NCBI RefSeq assembly: GCF_027943255.1
Contig: NC_072895.1
Span: 47,094,001 to 47,158,000 of the forward strand
DNA length: 64,000 nt
DNA from: Anastrepha obliqua
Taxonomy: Eukaryota; Arthropoda; Insecta; Diptera; Tephritidae
Direction: 5' to 3'
Position 1 is the first letter of the stretch, and every line of letters starts with the position of its first letter. A program made the position numbers and the translations under genes. The notes beneath the pieces are model-generated. The model did not search any database. It saw only the letters and a list, made by a program, of their open reading frames with translations, and had not been told where the DNA came from. Positions 53,863 to 63,724 of the stretch are shown one piece after another.

Positions 53863-56800
53863 GTGAGGTTTAGTTAGGTAATACTAGACCAGGTAAGTCA
53901 GAAAATTGCAGAAGTAAGTCAGCAAATTGCGTTACTTTTTTCATTATTATTTTTTTTTTTGACGTTATAATATTATTCTACGGTCTCTGTTCAACTCGAG
54001 AATGTTCTGTGTTTATTTTATTTCTACAAAAACGTTCTTCACTTGGGAAATTTCTTATCAATTTTGATGAAATAATGCTAGCTAGATTCGGAATGGACTT
54101 AGATATGATTAAATATACTTAATTATGCACGTATTTCACGAATAATAACGGAGAACCGCATTAAATTTACAAATATGAAAGTAGTGAACAAAACTTTCAG
54201 TTTACTGATTTTTTTGTTTGACAAAAATATCCGTTACTTCGACACACTTTGATCGATTTTTGAAATTAAATGCTTTTTACATTCGGAATAGACACAGCTA
54301 TAAGACTTTCTACTAATAAATAAACCTTTCATTATCGACAACATCTCGTTAAACTCGCAAAAATTGGAAAATTTTACTACAGTGTAAGTTTTGTGTTGAA
54401 AAATCGGTGGTTATTTTTGCTTAGCATAAAAAATAGAAGACATGCGTCAAAAGGACTAAAATTTCCCTCAACAAAACTGTTTCAAGATTGGACATCGGAT
54501 AAAATGCAGACGAGCTACGAATTTTTAAGTGGCGGAAAACACCCAAAATCGTTTTTTTAACGATAAATAAAAAATTTGAGGGGGTTAAACAGTTTTGGTA
54601 CACGGTTCCGCGTCGTTCTCGGCCAGATCTACAGTGCTCATCATGTCACTTCAAAAGTTCTGATTCAGTGTAGCACCGTGTTATCAATTCTACGCCGAAT
54701 CGAATACAAAAAGTTATTGACAATCATAGTGAACCCAGTGGTTAACGATTAAACTTCGATAATTTGATAAACAGCATTTTTAATGAAATTACTAAGTACT
54801 TTTTGTAACGTACCTATTTCTATTTCGTACCTATTTTAATGACCACACGAATATTTCTTTTTTGTTCCTATTGTCATTTTGCATTTCCTGTATGAACTCA
54901 GGTGAACCTATTTTAATGACCAGAGATGTAGGCTTAACAGAATTGCTTATGCTAATTAATAGAGAGGAAATCATATCTACAACATAACTCGAGGGTATTT
55001 TTTTCATAAATTTACCAACTAACTGTCATAAAAGGCTAGCAACAATTTCTTTTTAATAATACAAAAAAAATAAAAAATTTTATTTTCAAGAAATGGCAAT
55101 AGATTCCGGAAGAATGTTGTCTAAACAGTTTTATAAAAATAATAAAGAAATGTGTCAGTGTTACAACAAATCATTTAAACAGTCTACGAGTTCCAAAAGC
55201 CACTTTATATAAAATTCTTACGACCAGGAAAGTGAACAGAGAATAAAGTGGTGGAAGAATTCCATTAATAATGTCGAAGGCCATTAAGACCAAATTTAAT
55301 AAAGTTGACATAAACCAAGGCAACACAGAAAAAAAATATGATCGCCAGAATACACAGTGGAGCAAATGCCAACAATTAAATCTCAGAACTAATAAATGCC
55401 TCGAAATTATAACAAAAAATCATTGTGGACGAAGAAAGTTTAAGCTAAGTAACTTTCAAGTGCCTGTAAATGATAGATTTCATACGAATGACTTCTCCAA
55501 ATATTATTATGCACTGAAATTGAAGTTAAAGCAAAAACGTTAGCCAAATTAATTTCAAAGCCTTAGTTTAATCAATACTTAGTTCTGGCCTCGTATGCTT
55601 GGAGGACTGCTTGGAAGATTTCTTTATTCCTTTCTGATGGGAGCTAGCCTGGCATCGTCAAATTATGTCGCCAAAACGAAAACATGTTTAAAAAAGAGAA
55701 ACGTTAATTTTGCTCCGAAAAAGAGCGAAATCTACAATTTTTAATAAATGTAGGTTAATTGAAGGTTTCCTAGGAAATCCAAGCTCGATAGTATTTCAAA
55801 CGAGTTGGAGAGTTAAGAACTATTAGGAACTCAAAACTATAAACGTGAGTGCATTCGTTAAAGGAAATAAAGGATAAGAAAAAGCTGGTTCATACAAAGC
55901 TGATTACAGACGTTTCTCGTCCTTCAACTTTAGTCAGCTCAAGCGAGATATTCGCTTAAGAGAGCGTAACTTCTGCCGATACCTAAAACTTGATATGGGG
56001 GAAAAAAATTGCCGCCCTAGGGAAGTGCCCGTTTAATAGAGGTATCCTTAAGATGTAAACAGGTATATGAATGGCAGATAGTTTTTATGTCAAAGAGCCA
56101 CCGCCATTAGGCAAACTTTTTCTATAATTTAGAGTTTCATGTCTGCAGAGGACTCCGAATGGGAACACAAAGGATGGTGGTAGTTTTTCGAACTTCAAAG
56201 AAGATTTAACATTTTTTTCTAGACGGATTTTATTTCTACAAAATTTTTTATTTTAATTATATTAAAAAAAATGTATTTTTTCAGATAAGTATACTTTTCA
56301 GATGCACTGATATGCAAAGTTATTTGTTTCATGAAACTTAAAATTTTTGGCTTAGAATTTTTTTTTTTTTTTTTTTTTGGTCAAGTAATTGCATATTAAA
56401 ATGTTTGAGTTTTAGTGGAAAGAAAGACTTTTCACGCATATTTTATTAACCCACTGTTGACCAGTTTCTATTGTACGCGTGTCAAAAAGTATGAAAATAT
56501 AAATTTCTACTGTTGGCAAAAAGCCGTCGCTAAACCAAAGTAAATATACGAGTATTTTGATTTTTGAGTGCATCGCTGGCAGTCAGGTGTTGAGGCGGTA
56601 TGCTTCAATTTATTTAAGCACTAAAAAGCAACTTAAATTTTATTTAAAAACTTAATTCGACTTTAGTACTGAAGCAGCCAAGACTTTTTGCGGGTATATA
56701 GTATATATATACGGCTGTATATACATATGTACTCGCACATACACATACATACAAAAGTAACGATGGCGCAAACCGGAATGGAAAAGTCGTTATCGAACAT

Positions 56801-57262
56801 ACCAGCCAAAACCCCACCAACCAAGCAAGCAAACACCCAACAAAAAAAATAAAATAAAAATAAAAAAACACAAAAAAGAAACAAAAGACAAACATCAAGC
56901 GGGTAAGCAATATCTACTAAACAAGCAAAGCAAAAACAAGTCAAAGAGCGAAGAACTCGCCCTGTAATAAAACGTTATTGCGAGAGGCATTTACTCTGTT
57001 GTATTTTAAATCAAATGCATACATGCATACATATGTAGATACATATGTGAGCAAGTTCACGATACCCAGTACAGTGAGGGCAGAGAACGTTGATTTAATG
57101 TTCTTTGGTAGAATGAAATAAATACTGCAATGCATTGATAATGAAATTTCTCAGAGAGCGTTTTGCTTCCATGTTCCAATTCCAAGCTCGTTCATATACG
57201 AACGCTAGAAGAGAACATCAGCCAAGTGTAAACTGAAAAGTTTGCTTTTAAATTAATTAAAT
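53863..57262. other. Long gene-poor stretch
   Basis: No confident gene. It holds an unclassified ORF at 55271-55543, a run of more than 20 Ts at about 56358-56378, and CATA/ATAC microsatellites (about 56700-56755 and 57015-57045). Most ORFs are AT-rich shadows. Confidence 0.45.
55271..55543 (+). CDS. Unclassified 90-codon ORF
   Basis: MSKAIKTKFNKVDINQGNTE, KCQQLNLRTNKCLEIITKN, then HCGRRKFKLSNFQVPVNDRF. A HCGRRKFKLS segment faintly recalls the GRPKK.T linker of Tc1-type transposases, which would make this an N-terminal relic; the match is too weak to rely on. Basic and lysine-rich overall, no signal peptide or membrane segment. Confidence 0.2.
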   Translation: MSKAIKTKFNKVDINQGNTEKKYDRQNTQWSKCQQLNLRTNKCLEIITKNHCGRRKFKLSNFQVPVNDRFHTNDFSKYYYALKLKLKQKR

Positions 57263-57264
57263 TA

Positions 57265-59838
57265 CACCTAATTCTCTTTTTACACGATAGATACGTTCCC
57301 AAAGAATTCGTGTAAAAAAAAATTCGTGTAAAAAGAGAATTAGGTGAAAACAATACTAAAAAATTCTTTTTAGAGTTCACTAAAGAATTTATTTCGTGTT
57401 TACACATTTTAATTCTTTAAATATATTATGAGAAATAAATTATACTTTGAAAAAAAGATAATAATATCTGAAATTCATTAATATAAAACAAGTAAAAATA
57501 TAATAATATAAACATAAAAAAACTGTTATGTATTGTCACTTTCTGACAATAAACGCAAACGTTTGCGTAAGACTAGAATATCACTGTCATCACTAGAATT
57601 ATTTTGTTCATCATCTTGTGAAATTGTTTCTGGATTATCATCTCTAGGCTCCTGTGTTGATAATTCAGTAGTTTTTAGAAGGAAATCAGTCATTAAAGAT
57701 TGTGTTTGATTTCGTGATAAACCTTTATAAAGTTCCCTGTAAGATGCCATTAATGATTTCAGTTCACGTTGAAATTTTGCAGCTCGTTTCTCATCAGGAT
57801 CATATTTTTGAAAATGATTACCTAATTTTCTGGCAAGATCAAGACCTTCTTTAATTAGAGTTGCATTTAAAATGGGAGGATCTTCTTCGTCATTATCGCT
57901 ATGTTCTCTGTCTTGATGAGTCTCAAGGGTGAGGTCTATAATTTCATTTTCGCTCAAGCTTTTATCAGCTAATAATTCCTCTATATCGGCAAATGATAGA
58001 TCATCGAATCCATCTCCACCAATTGTATGTGCCAGCGTTGTGATGTCAGTAAAAACAGCGTTATTATGGATGAGAGGATCAGGATCTTTGCTTCTGACAC
58101 ATTCTGGCCAAATATTTTTCCAACATGAGTTCAAAGTTGATGGCTTTAAGTCAGCTAACGCTAACCCAACTTGATTAATGCAGTCCATAATAGAAAATTT
58201 TTTCCACATATCAATGACTGTTAAATCCTCATTATGGTCTAGTTTGTCTACCACGTATTGGAATGAACGTTTTATGTAGTACTTTTTAAAAGTAGCAATG
58301 ATCCCTTGGTCTAGCGGTTGTATTAAGGATGTAGTGTTAGGCGGAAGATAGCAAAATTGCACATTTGGGTGCTCCAAGAGCGGATGGCAAGGTACATTGT
58401 CTAGAATTAAAAGAACTTTATATTCTAGACATTTTGCATTCATGTAGCGTCTAAGTTCTGAAATGAAGTATTTCTGGAACCATTCTGTAAAGATTGCACT
58501 GGTCATCCATGCCTTTTTGTTTGCTGTCCAGTGAGTTGGAAGTTTATTGAAATCTACACTTTTCATCGAGCGTGGTCTTAAAGCACGATTTACTAGTAGT
58601 GGTTTTAACATACGTTCTCCTGAAGCAATGGAACAAAACAACAATGTTACACGGTCCTTTGCTACTTTTAAACCACCGGCAGTTTTCTGCGATTTTGCAA
58701 CATAAGTTCTGCTCGGCATTTTTTTCCAAAAGAGGCCACTTTCATCTACATTCCAAACTTGATCTGGGGTGTATCCTCCATCTTCAATAATTTTTCTAAG
58801 TTCAGCTAAGTCATCTGCAGACGCAGTTTCTCCCTTAATTTTTACATTATGAAGAGCATGTCGTTTAAGAAAACCTGTCATCCAACCTGTACTTGCAGAA
58901 AATTCGGGTTGTTTTGACTGAGATGAAGTGCCTGGCTCAACTTCTTTAATACGTTTATAAATTCTTAATGCAGTTTGCTTGATAGCAATTCTATCTACTG
59001 GTATTCTTTTTTGTGATTTATCTTCAATCCACATTACCAAAGCTTTTTCCATCTTCTCTTTGACAACATCTCTTATGTATGACGATGATTTAGAACTTAT
59101 TTTCGTTCCAGAACATACCGATTTTCTAATCGCAGTTTCATTTTTCTTGATCGTTCTTATGGTAGCTTCATGAATACCAAAATGCTTTCCTACAGCCGTT
59201 GCTCCTTGTCCTGTTGTAAGTTGATCTAAAATTTTAATTTTAGTATCTAAACTGATCGCCTTCCTCTTGGCTTTTATTACAGGTGAATTATGTAACATTG
59301 TGTTAAGGCTACCAAAATATTTTTCATATTAATAATGCAAAGGTTTGAAAATTATTTAAAGCTTACCTGTTATTGAGTTAATAAATCTATACGAGCACTA
59401 ACTTTATTTTACTTATAATGTTTTAAATACTCACAACAACTAAGCGTCTTTTCTTTTCAACTCTCAAAACCAAACTAAATTGCGTAAAAAGTACATTACG
59501 TCTTTACTCTATGCATAATTCGGGGAATCCTACTCATATACACATATTTTTATAGCAACAGCTATACACGATAACAGCCCAAAGCCGCTCATCCTGTATA
59601 GATGCAATTACATGCTGATATTCTAAGATCCTAAACAAATAACCTAAACCGATATGCTAAAACAAAAATTCCAAACAATGAATCCGATTTGCTCTATGAG
59701 ATTCAAGAAAAATTCATAAAATATTGAAAATCGTGTTAAAACAAAACAATTCGTGTAAAAAAAAAATTTTTTTCTCTTTTTAACTCGTGTTAAATCAAAT
59801 TCGTGTAAAAAAAATTCGTGTAAAAAGAGAATTAGGTG
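57265..59838 (-). mobile_element. pogo/Tigger-like element, structurally complete
   Basis: TIRs CACCTAATTCTCTTTTTACA then CGA at the left (57265) and inverted at the right (ending 59838), flanked by TA on both sides. Subterminal direct repeats of TTCGTGTAAAAA occur at each end (57308-57343 and 59750-59825). At the left the last of these, AAAAAGAGAATTAGGTG at about 57333-57349, is itself inverted with respect to the TIR, giving a terminal palindrome of about 85 bp. The interior is a single long ORF. Length 2.57 kb, consistent with an autonomous pogo element. Confidence 0.95.
57526..59298 (-). CDS. Tigger/pogo transposase, intact ORF
   Basis: 590 residues, ATG at 59296-59298 and TGA-type stop just before 57526. 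Residues 10-60 hold a psq/CENP-B-type HTH (RKAISLDTKIKILDQL, AVGKHFGIHEATIRTIKK). Residues 75-155 hold the CENP-B-like second DNA-binding domain (KALVMWIEDKSQKRIPVDRI, FSASTGWMTGFLKRHALHN). The DDE_1 catalytic domain spans about 175-390: D185 in WNVDESGLFWKKMP, D300 in VLLILDNVPCHP and D330 in LIQPLDQGIIATFKKYY, giving DD29D spacing. The C-terminal tail is acidic and low-complexity (DDEQNNSSDDSD). No internal stop or frameshift. Cut-and-paste transposase acting on the flanking TIRs is the inferred role. A host-domesticated gene is less likely because the TIRs are retained. Confidence 0.93.
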   Translation of the reverse strand: MLHNSPVIKAKRKAISLDTKIKILDQLTTGQGATAVGKHFGIHEATIRTIKKNETAIRKSVCSGTKISSKSSSYIRDVVKEKMEKALVMWIEDKSQKRIPVDRIAIKQTALRIYKRIKEVEPGTSSQSKQPEFSASTGWMTGFLKRHALHNVKIKGETASADDLAELRKIIEDGGYTPDQVWNVDESGLFWKKMPSRTYVAKSQKTAGGLKVAKDRVTLLFCSIASGERMLKPLLVNRALRPRSMKSVDFNKLPTHWTANKKAWMTSAIFTEWFQKYFISELRRYMNAKCLEYKVLLILDNVPCHPLLEHPNVQFCYLPPNTTSLIQPLDQGIIATFKKYYIKRSFQYVVDKLDHNEDLTVIDMWKKFSIMDCINQVGLALADLKPSTLNSCWKNIWPECVRSKDPDPLIHNNAVFTDITTLAHTIGGDGFDDLSFADIEELLADKSLSENEIIDLTLETHQDREHSDNDEEDPPILNATLIKEGLDLARKLGNHFQKYDPDEKRAAKFQRELKSLMASYRELYKGLSRNQTQSLMTDFLLKTTELSTQEPRDDNPETISQDDEQNNSSDDSDILVLRKRLRLLSESDNT

Positions 59839-59840
59839 TA

Positions 59841-60214
59841 TTAATAACAATATACATTAGTGTAAGTATGAGGAAGGTAAAAAACTTATATTTTTCTCTT
59901 ATAACTGAAGGCGTTGAAAATAAATAAATAAATTTATTATATAATATTTTATTACTCGAAAACACATGTAAACCGAATAGGTAATTTTAGCTCGCCCCGA
60001 GTCGGTATATGGTTTCTATCCAGACGATACTGGACTAAAGTCAGGTCGAATCTGGCAACTTCTATCTGAAGAACATGAAAAGAATGTTTCCACACGCCCA
60101 ATGATTGCAATTCATAAGATGTGTGTGATTTTGCTGTGTGCGCCAATTACCAACACTAAGCCTTTTCAATATTGCTTATAATTGCTTAGAGTCGCCTTTG
60201 TATCGCTAAGTGTG
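59841..60214. other. Gene-free spacer
   Basis: AT-rich; no recognised gene. Confidence 0.4.
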
Positions 60215-60650
60215 ATGAGCAAAAGATGGAATTAACTCGTGACCATTTTTGTGCGATGATTCGACGAATATGATTTTCGACGTAGATTATCGCGACAGGA
60301 GTGCATTGATCGATTTATATCAACTTTTGGCGTTGAAGCACCGCCGCCTAAGCCACTGTGAATCGCTAGTACAACGAGTTAAAACGTAGCGGTCGATCCT
60401 TGCAGGATGAATATTGTGAAGGTCGTGCAAAACGGAAACAATCGATGCTATGCGTCAATTGATAATGAATAACATCCGCATGCGACATATCGTGGGATAA
60501 AGGCTTCCTTGGTAATTTTCTTACCAGCATACATTTAATATTGCGAGAACAATTAAAACAGAACTCGTGTCGATTGGTGTAAAGAAATGTTGAAGAAATT
60601 CGCAGCGGCGGTTCATTGAACGTCTACGACATCGTATCAGTGAGCGCATC
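60215..60650 (+). pseudogene. mariner N-terminal fragment
   Basis: MELTRDHFCAMI, DFRRRLSRQECIDRFISTFG, VEAPPKATVNRWYNELKR (first HTH), RSLQDEYCEGRAK, TIDAMRQLIMNNIRMRHI (start of second HTH), and in shifted frames RVDWCKEMLKKF (homologous to VDWCKEMLKKY). It ends at a TTAA element at 60651; the catalytic part is missing. Confidence 0.78.
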
Positions 60651-61460
60651 TTAACCCTTAGGAGCATGGTGGGAAGCCAGGTTCCCACCTTCTTTTTTCT
60701 CAACTTTTCTCTACAGATTTGATATTTATGAAAATGGGACCGAGAAAATTTATTTATATGATAATCCATATATCAAAGAATGTAACTGAAACTAAGAAAA
60801 TTGTTTTGCGTGAATTTATAAACAATTACAGATAAACAAATTGAAAAAATCGTCTATTTTCAGGAAAAAATTCATTTTTCAACAAAGTACATAATGTATA
60901 AAGATGGGACATGATACTATAAGGTTTTTGGGGTTGCTGATTACGAATCTGAGGTCAGATTTGAGAAATTCAATATGGCGGATACAAAATGGCGGACATA
61001 TTTTTTGAAAAATTGTTGGATACTCACCAAGTTTGATATTAGGGAGTTTTTGGGGTCGCTGATTACGAATTTTGGGTCAGATTTGAAAAATTCAAAATGG
61101 CGGATACAAAATGGCGGACATATTTTTTGAAAACTTGTTGGATACCAAAAACTCCCTAATATCAAACTTGGTGAGTATCCAACAATTTTTCAAAAAATAT
61201 GTCCGCCATTTTGTATCCGCCATATTGAATTTCTCAAATCTGACCCAAAATTCGTAATCAGCGACCCCAAAAACTCCCTAATATCAAACTTGGTGAGTTT
61301 CCAAAAAATTTTTCAAAAAATAGGTCCGCCATTTTGTATCCGCCATATTGAATTTCTCAAATCTGACCTCAGATTCGTAATCAGCGACCCCTGAAACCCT
61401 TAAAATTACATGCAATCATAAAAGCGGTTGGTAAGTAAAATGTGTGCTTCAAAGGGTTAA
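60651..61460. mobile_element. TTAA-flanked element with a 460-bp internal palindrome
   Basis: TTAA at 60651-60654 and 61457-61460. Terminal bases inward are CCCTTAGGAGCATGG at the left and CCCTTTGAAGCACAC at the right, matching at about 11 of 15 positions. Interior 60929-61390 is a large inverted repeat of two direct plus two inverted units. The right TTAA is also the left TTAA of the next MITE. No transposase. Confidence 0.75.
60929..61390. repeat. Four-unit inverted tandem repeat (hairpin)
   Basis: Unit of about 117-124 bp containing GGTCGCTGATTACGAAT, GTCAGATTTGA.AAATTCAA, ATGGCGGATACAAAATGGCG and GTTGGATACTCACC. Two units lie in direct orientation (from 60929 and 61046) and two in reverse (from 61147 and 61267), meeting near 61146 with almost no spacer. 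Mismatches between units are few. A transcript would form a long near-perfect duplex. Confidence 0.92.
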
Positions 61461-62201
61461 GGGGTAACACCACGGTACACGCGTAAAATAAACACGATTT
61501 TTAAAGAATTTTTTTGTATAGAAGGAAAGGGGAAACAATCACTCTGATTTGGGAAGTTAGTACTTATATACTAAAATACAAAACTACAAAGTTTGATCGA
61601 AAAATTTTACAAAATGGCGGCATTGGAGACATTTTTGTAATGTGGTTTCTCTTGAAGGAGCTCCGCGGCACGCAACACAGAGGGTGCAAATTTTAATCTG
61701 GAACAAAGAAACATTTTTTTTCTTAATCTAGATAAGAATAGCTAGAGAAACACGTAGGGGATTTAAAAAATATTTATTTTTGTGGAATTAGCAAGCATTT
61801 GAAGGAAAAAACTCTATTTTGGACTAAAAAAACGGCACTTAAATAATTATAACAATCGTTTAAATTAATCTATCGAAAATCCCCTACGCTCTTCTCTTGA
61901 GAAGGTTATTATACAGACGTAGTGAAAAACCTGATTAAAAATATTTAAAATTGTTTGAGTTATGCTGCGTGCCAATTTCAGAAAACGTGTTTTGAGAAAA
62001 ACGCGTTTAAAGTTTGGAAATTTGGAGAAGTCGTTAGGTAGCAGTCACTAACGCTTGGTTAAAAGCTTAAAATATTTATGAAATAGACTTCGGTAACGTA
62101 TAAAACTTTTTGTTCTGTATTTTAAAAGGTTCAAAGAATTTTTTAAGCATATTAAAAAAAAATCAATTTTTTGAAATTTCTACAGTGGTGTTACCCCTTA
62201 A
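61457..62201. mobile_element. TTAA MITE (TIR GGGGTAACACCAC), copy 2
   Basis: Same MITE as 40119-40862, in the opposite orientation. Ends TTAAGGGGTAACACCAC and GTGGTGTTACCCCTTAA. High similarity through the interior (CCCCTACGTGTTTCTC, AATGGCGGCATTGGAGAC and partners). It abuts elements on both sides sharing TTAA. Confidence 0.92.
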
Positions 62202-62365
62202 GGGGTTATATGCCTTGTGAGCCCGAAAAAATGGACGATTGTCATAATTTTTTTTTTAAATATGTTTAAGAACTTTTATTCAAATGAGGCATAGATCATA
62301 CTGAAGGGTAACTCTCGAAGAATACATTTTGGTGTTTTTATTTTAAAAAATGATATTATTTATTG
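62198..62365. mobile_element. Truncated TTAA element start (TTAAGGGGTTATATGCC)
   Basis: Directly after the preceding MITE's TTAA the sequence GGGGTTATATGCCTTGTGAG looks like a third TTAA-type terminus (compare GGGGTTACATGGG at 45620). I find no inverted partner before the window end, so the element is truncated or its other end lies beyond. Confidence 0.45.
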
Positions 62366-63092
62366 TTAATAATAGGTCTATGGATAAGTTCAAAAAAACC
62401 GCACGAACTTATTCATAGACCTATTATCTCCGATAGCTTTATTCATCAACGTAATTTCCATCAAGAACTACGCAATCATTCCAACGCCGCTCTAACATTT
62501 CAATACCACTTTTGTAGAGCGATATATCTTTTGTCTCAAACTACCTGTAAGTCTCAGTTTCAGTAACAACCTTTCCATTCGAGTGAAATTTCATACCGGC
62601 GAGCATTTTTTTTCTTTGGTTAGCGAACAGCCAGTAGTCACCAAATCTGGCGAATACAGTGGATGTGGGAGCAATTTGAAGTTTAATTCATGTAGTGTTG
62701 CCATTGTTTTGAATTATCAACACGTTCTTGTTTTTTGTCAACAATGAGTAAACGCGGCACCCACTTTGAACAGAGCTTTCGCATATTCAAATGATCATGC
62801 AATATAAAGCCAACACATCATTTTGATATCTTTACGATGTCAGCAACTTCACTTTTCGATCATTCAAAATGATTTTGTGGATTTTTTTATGTTTTCTGGT
62901 GTTACCGTCACATTTGGACATCCACTGCGTTGTGCAGCATCGGTCCATCTACGGCCACGTTTGAAGTCAACAAACCATCGTTTTATTGTTGTTTCTGATG
63001 GAGCGGAGCCCCTATAAAACTTTTCAGCCCATTGCTTCTCTTGAATGTTATTTTTTCTCATCAAGAAACAGTGTTAAATTAAAACACGAAAT
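62365..63092 (-). pseudogene. mariner transposase relic with palindromic 3' end
   Basis: Minus strand: MMRKNNIQEKQWAEKFYRGS, APSETTIKRWFVDFKRGRRW (first HTH), TDAAQRSGCPNVTVTPENIK then K, then a gap. Near 62640-62460 come PLYSPDLVTT..SL in one frame (third catalytic block, Asp lost) and NQRKKMLAGMKFHSNGKVVT, KSGIEMLERRWNDCVVLDGN then YVDE in another. Catalytic blocks one and two are deleted or unreadable. The 3' side (62372-62429) contains AGGTCTATGGATAAGTTC and its inverted partner GAACTTATTCATAGACCT. Confidence 0.75.
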
Positions 63093-63211
63093 TTGTTTTT
63101 GATCCATTTTTTTTTTTTTGGAACATAACAAAAGTAGCGTCACTCTTAGCCCATTGACTCACGAACTAATGAATAGAATATCATGAAATTTTAATAGCTG
63201 TCTTCTTAAGG
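63093..63211. other. Short spacer
   Basis: Poly-T run and AT-rich sequence, no feature recognised. Confidence 0.35.
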
Positions 63212-63606
63212 TTACCCGACTAGAAATTTTGGTAAGGCGGTGGTTAGGCGCAAATAAGGCAGACCGCATTCCAAATTTGCGCCTCAAAAGGCAGCCAAAC
63301 TAGGCTCAAGTCCCGAAAGTAACGCCACACATCTGCCTCATTAGGCGTAGGTTCGAAAAACCGAACTTCGGTAATACTCCGAATGCCCTTCTACAAATCA
63401 GTTAGGTATTCCAATTTATGCCTAAGCGAGACACTGCCACAGATTTTCGTGACCACAACCAAATTTGGTATTGTTCTGGCATGCCAGTCTTTGCTTTGCC
63501 TAACGTGGGCCTGGTACGGTAATAGTGAGGCGTGCCTTAGTAAGGCCTGCCTAATTCGGGCCTAACTGATTCTTCGGCATGACTCATTGTAATTCTAGTA
63601 GGGTAG
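63212..63606. mobile_element. MITE-like repeat (TIR TACCCnACTAGAA)
   Basis: Short inverted ends: TTACCCGACTAGAAATTT at 63212-63229 and, inward from the right, CTACCCTACTAGAATTAC at 63589-63606. Less AT-rich than surroundings, with repeated GCCTAA/TTAGGC words (63248, 63342, 63478, 63536, 63560). No ORF with family resemblance. Target duplication not clear. Confidence 0.55.
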
Positions 63607-63724
63607 TGATAACTGAAAACCAAGTGAATGTAATAAAACTATGGACTATTATCTCAAAAGTCAATTTTGTGTAAAATCAAAATCAAACCTTTGAAAACCA
63701 TATTTTGTAACGACGCGTAATTTC

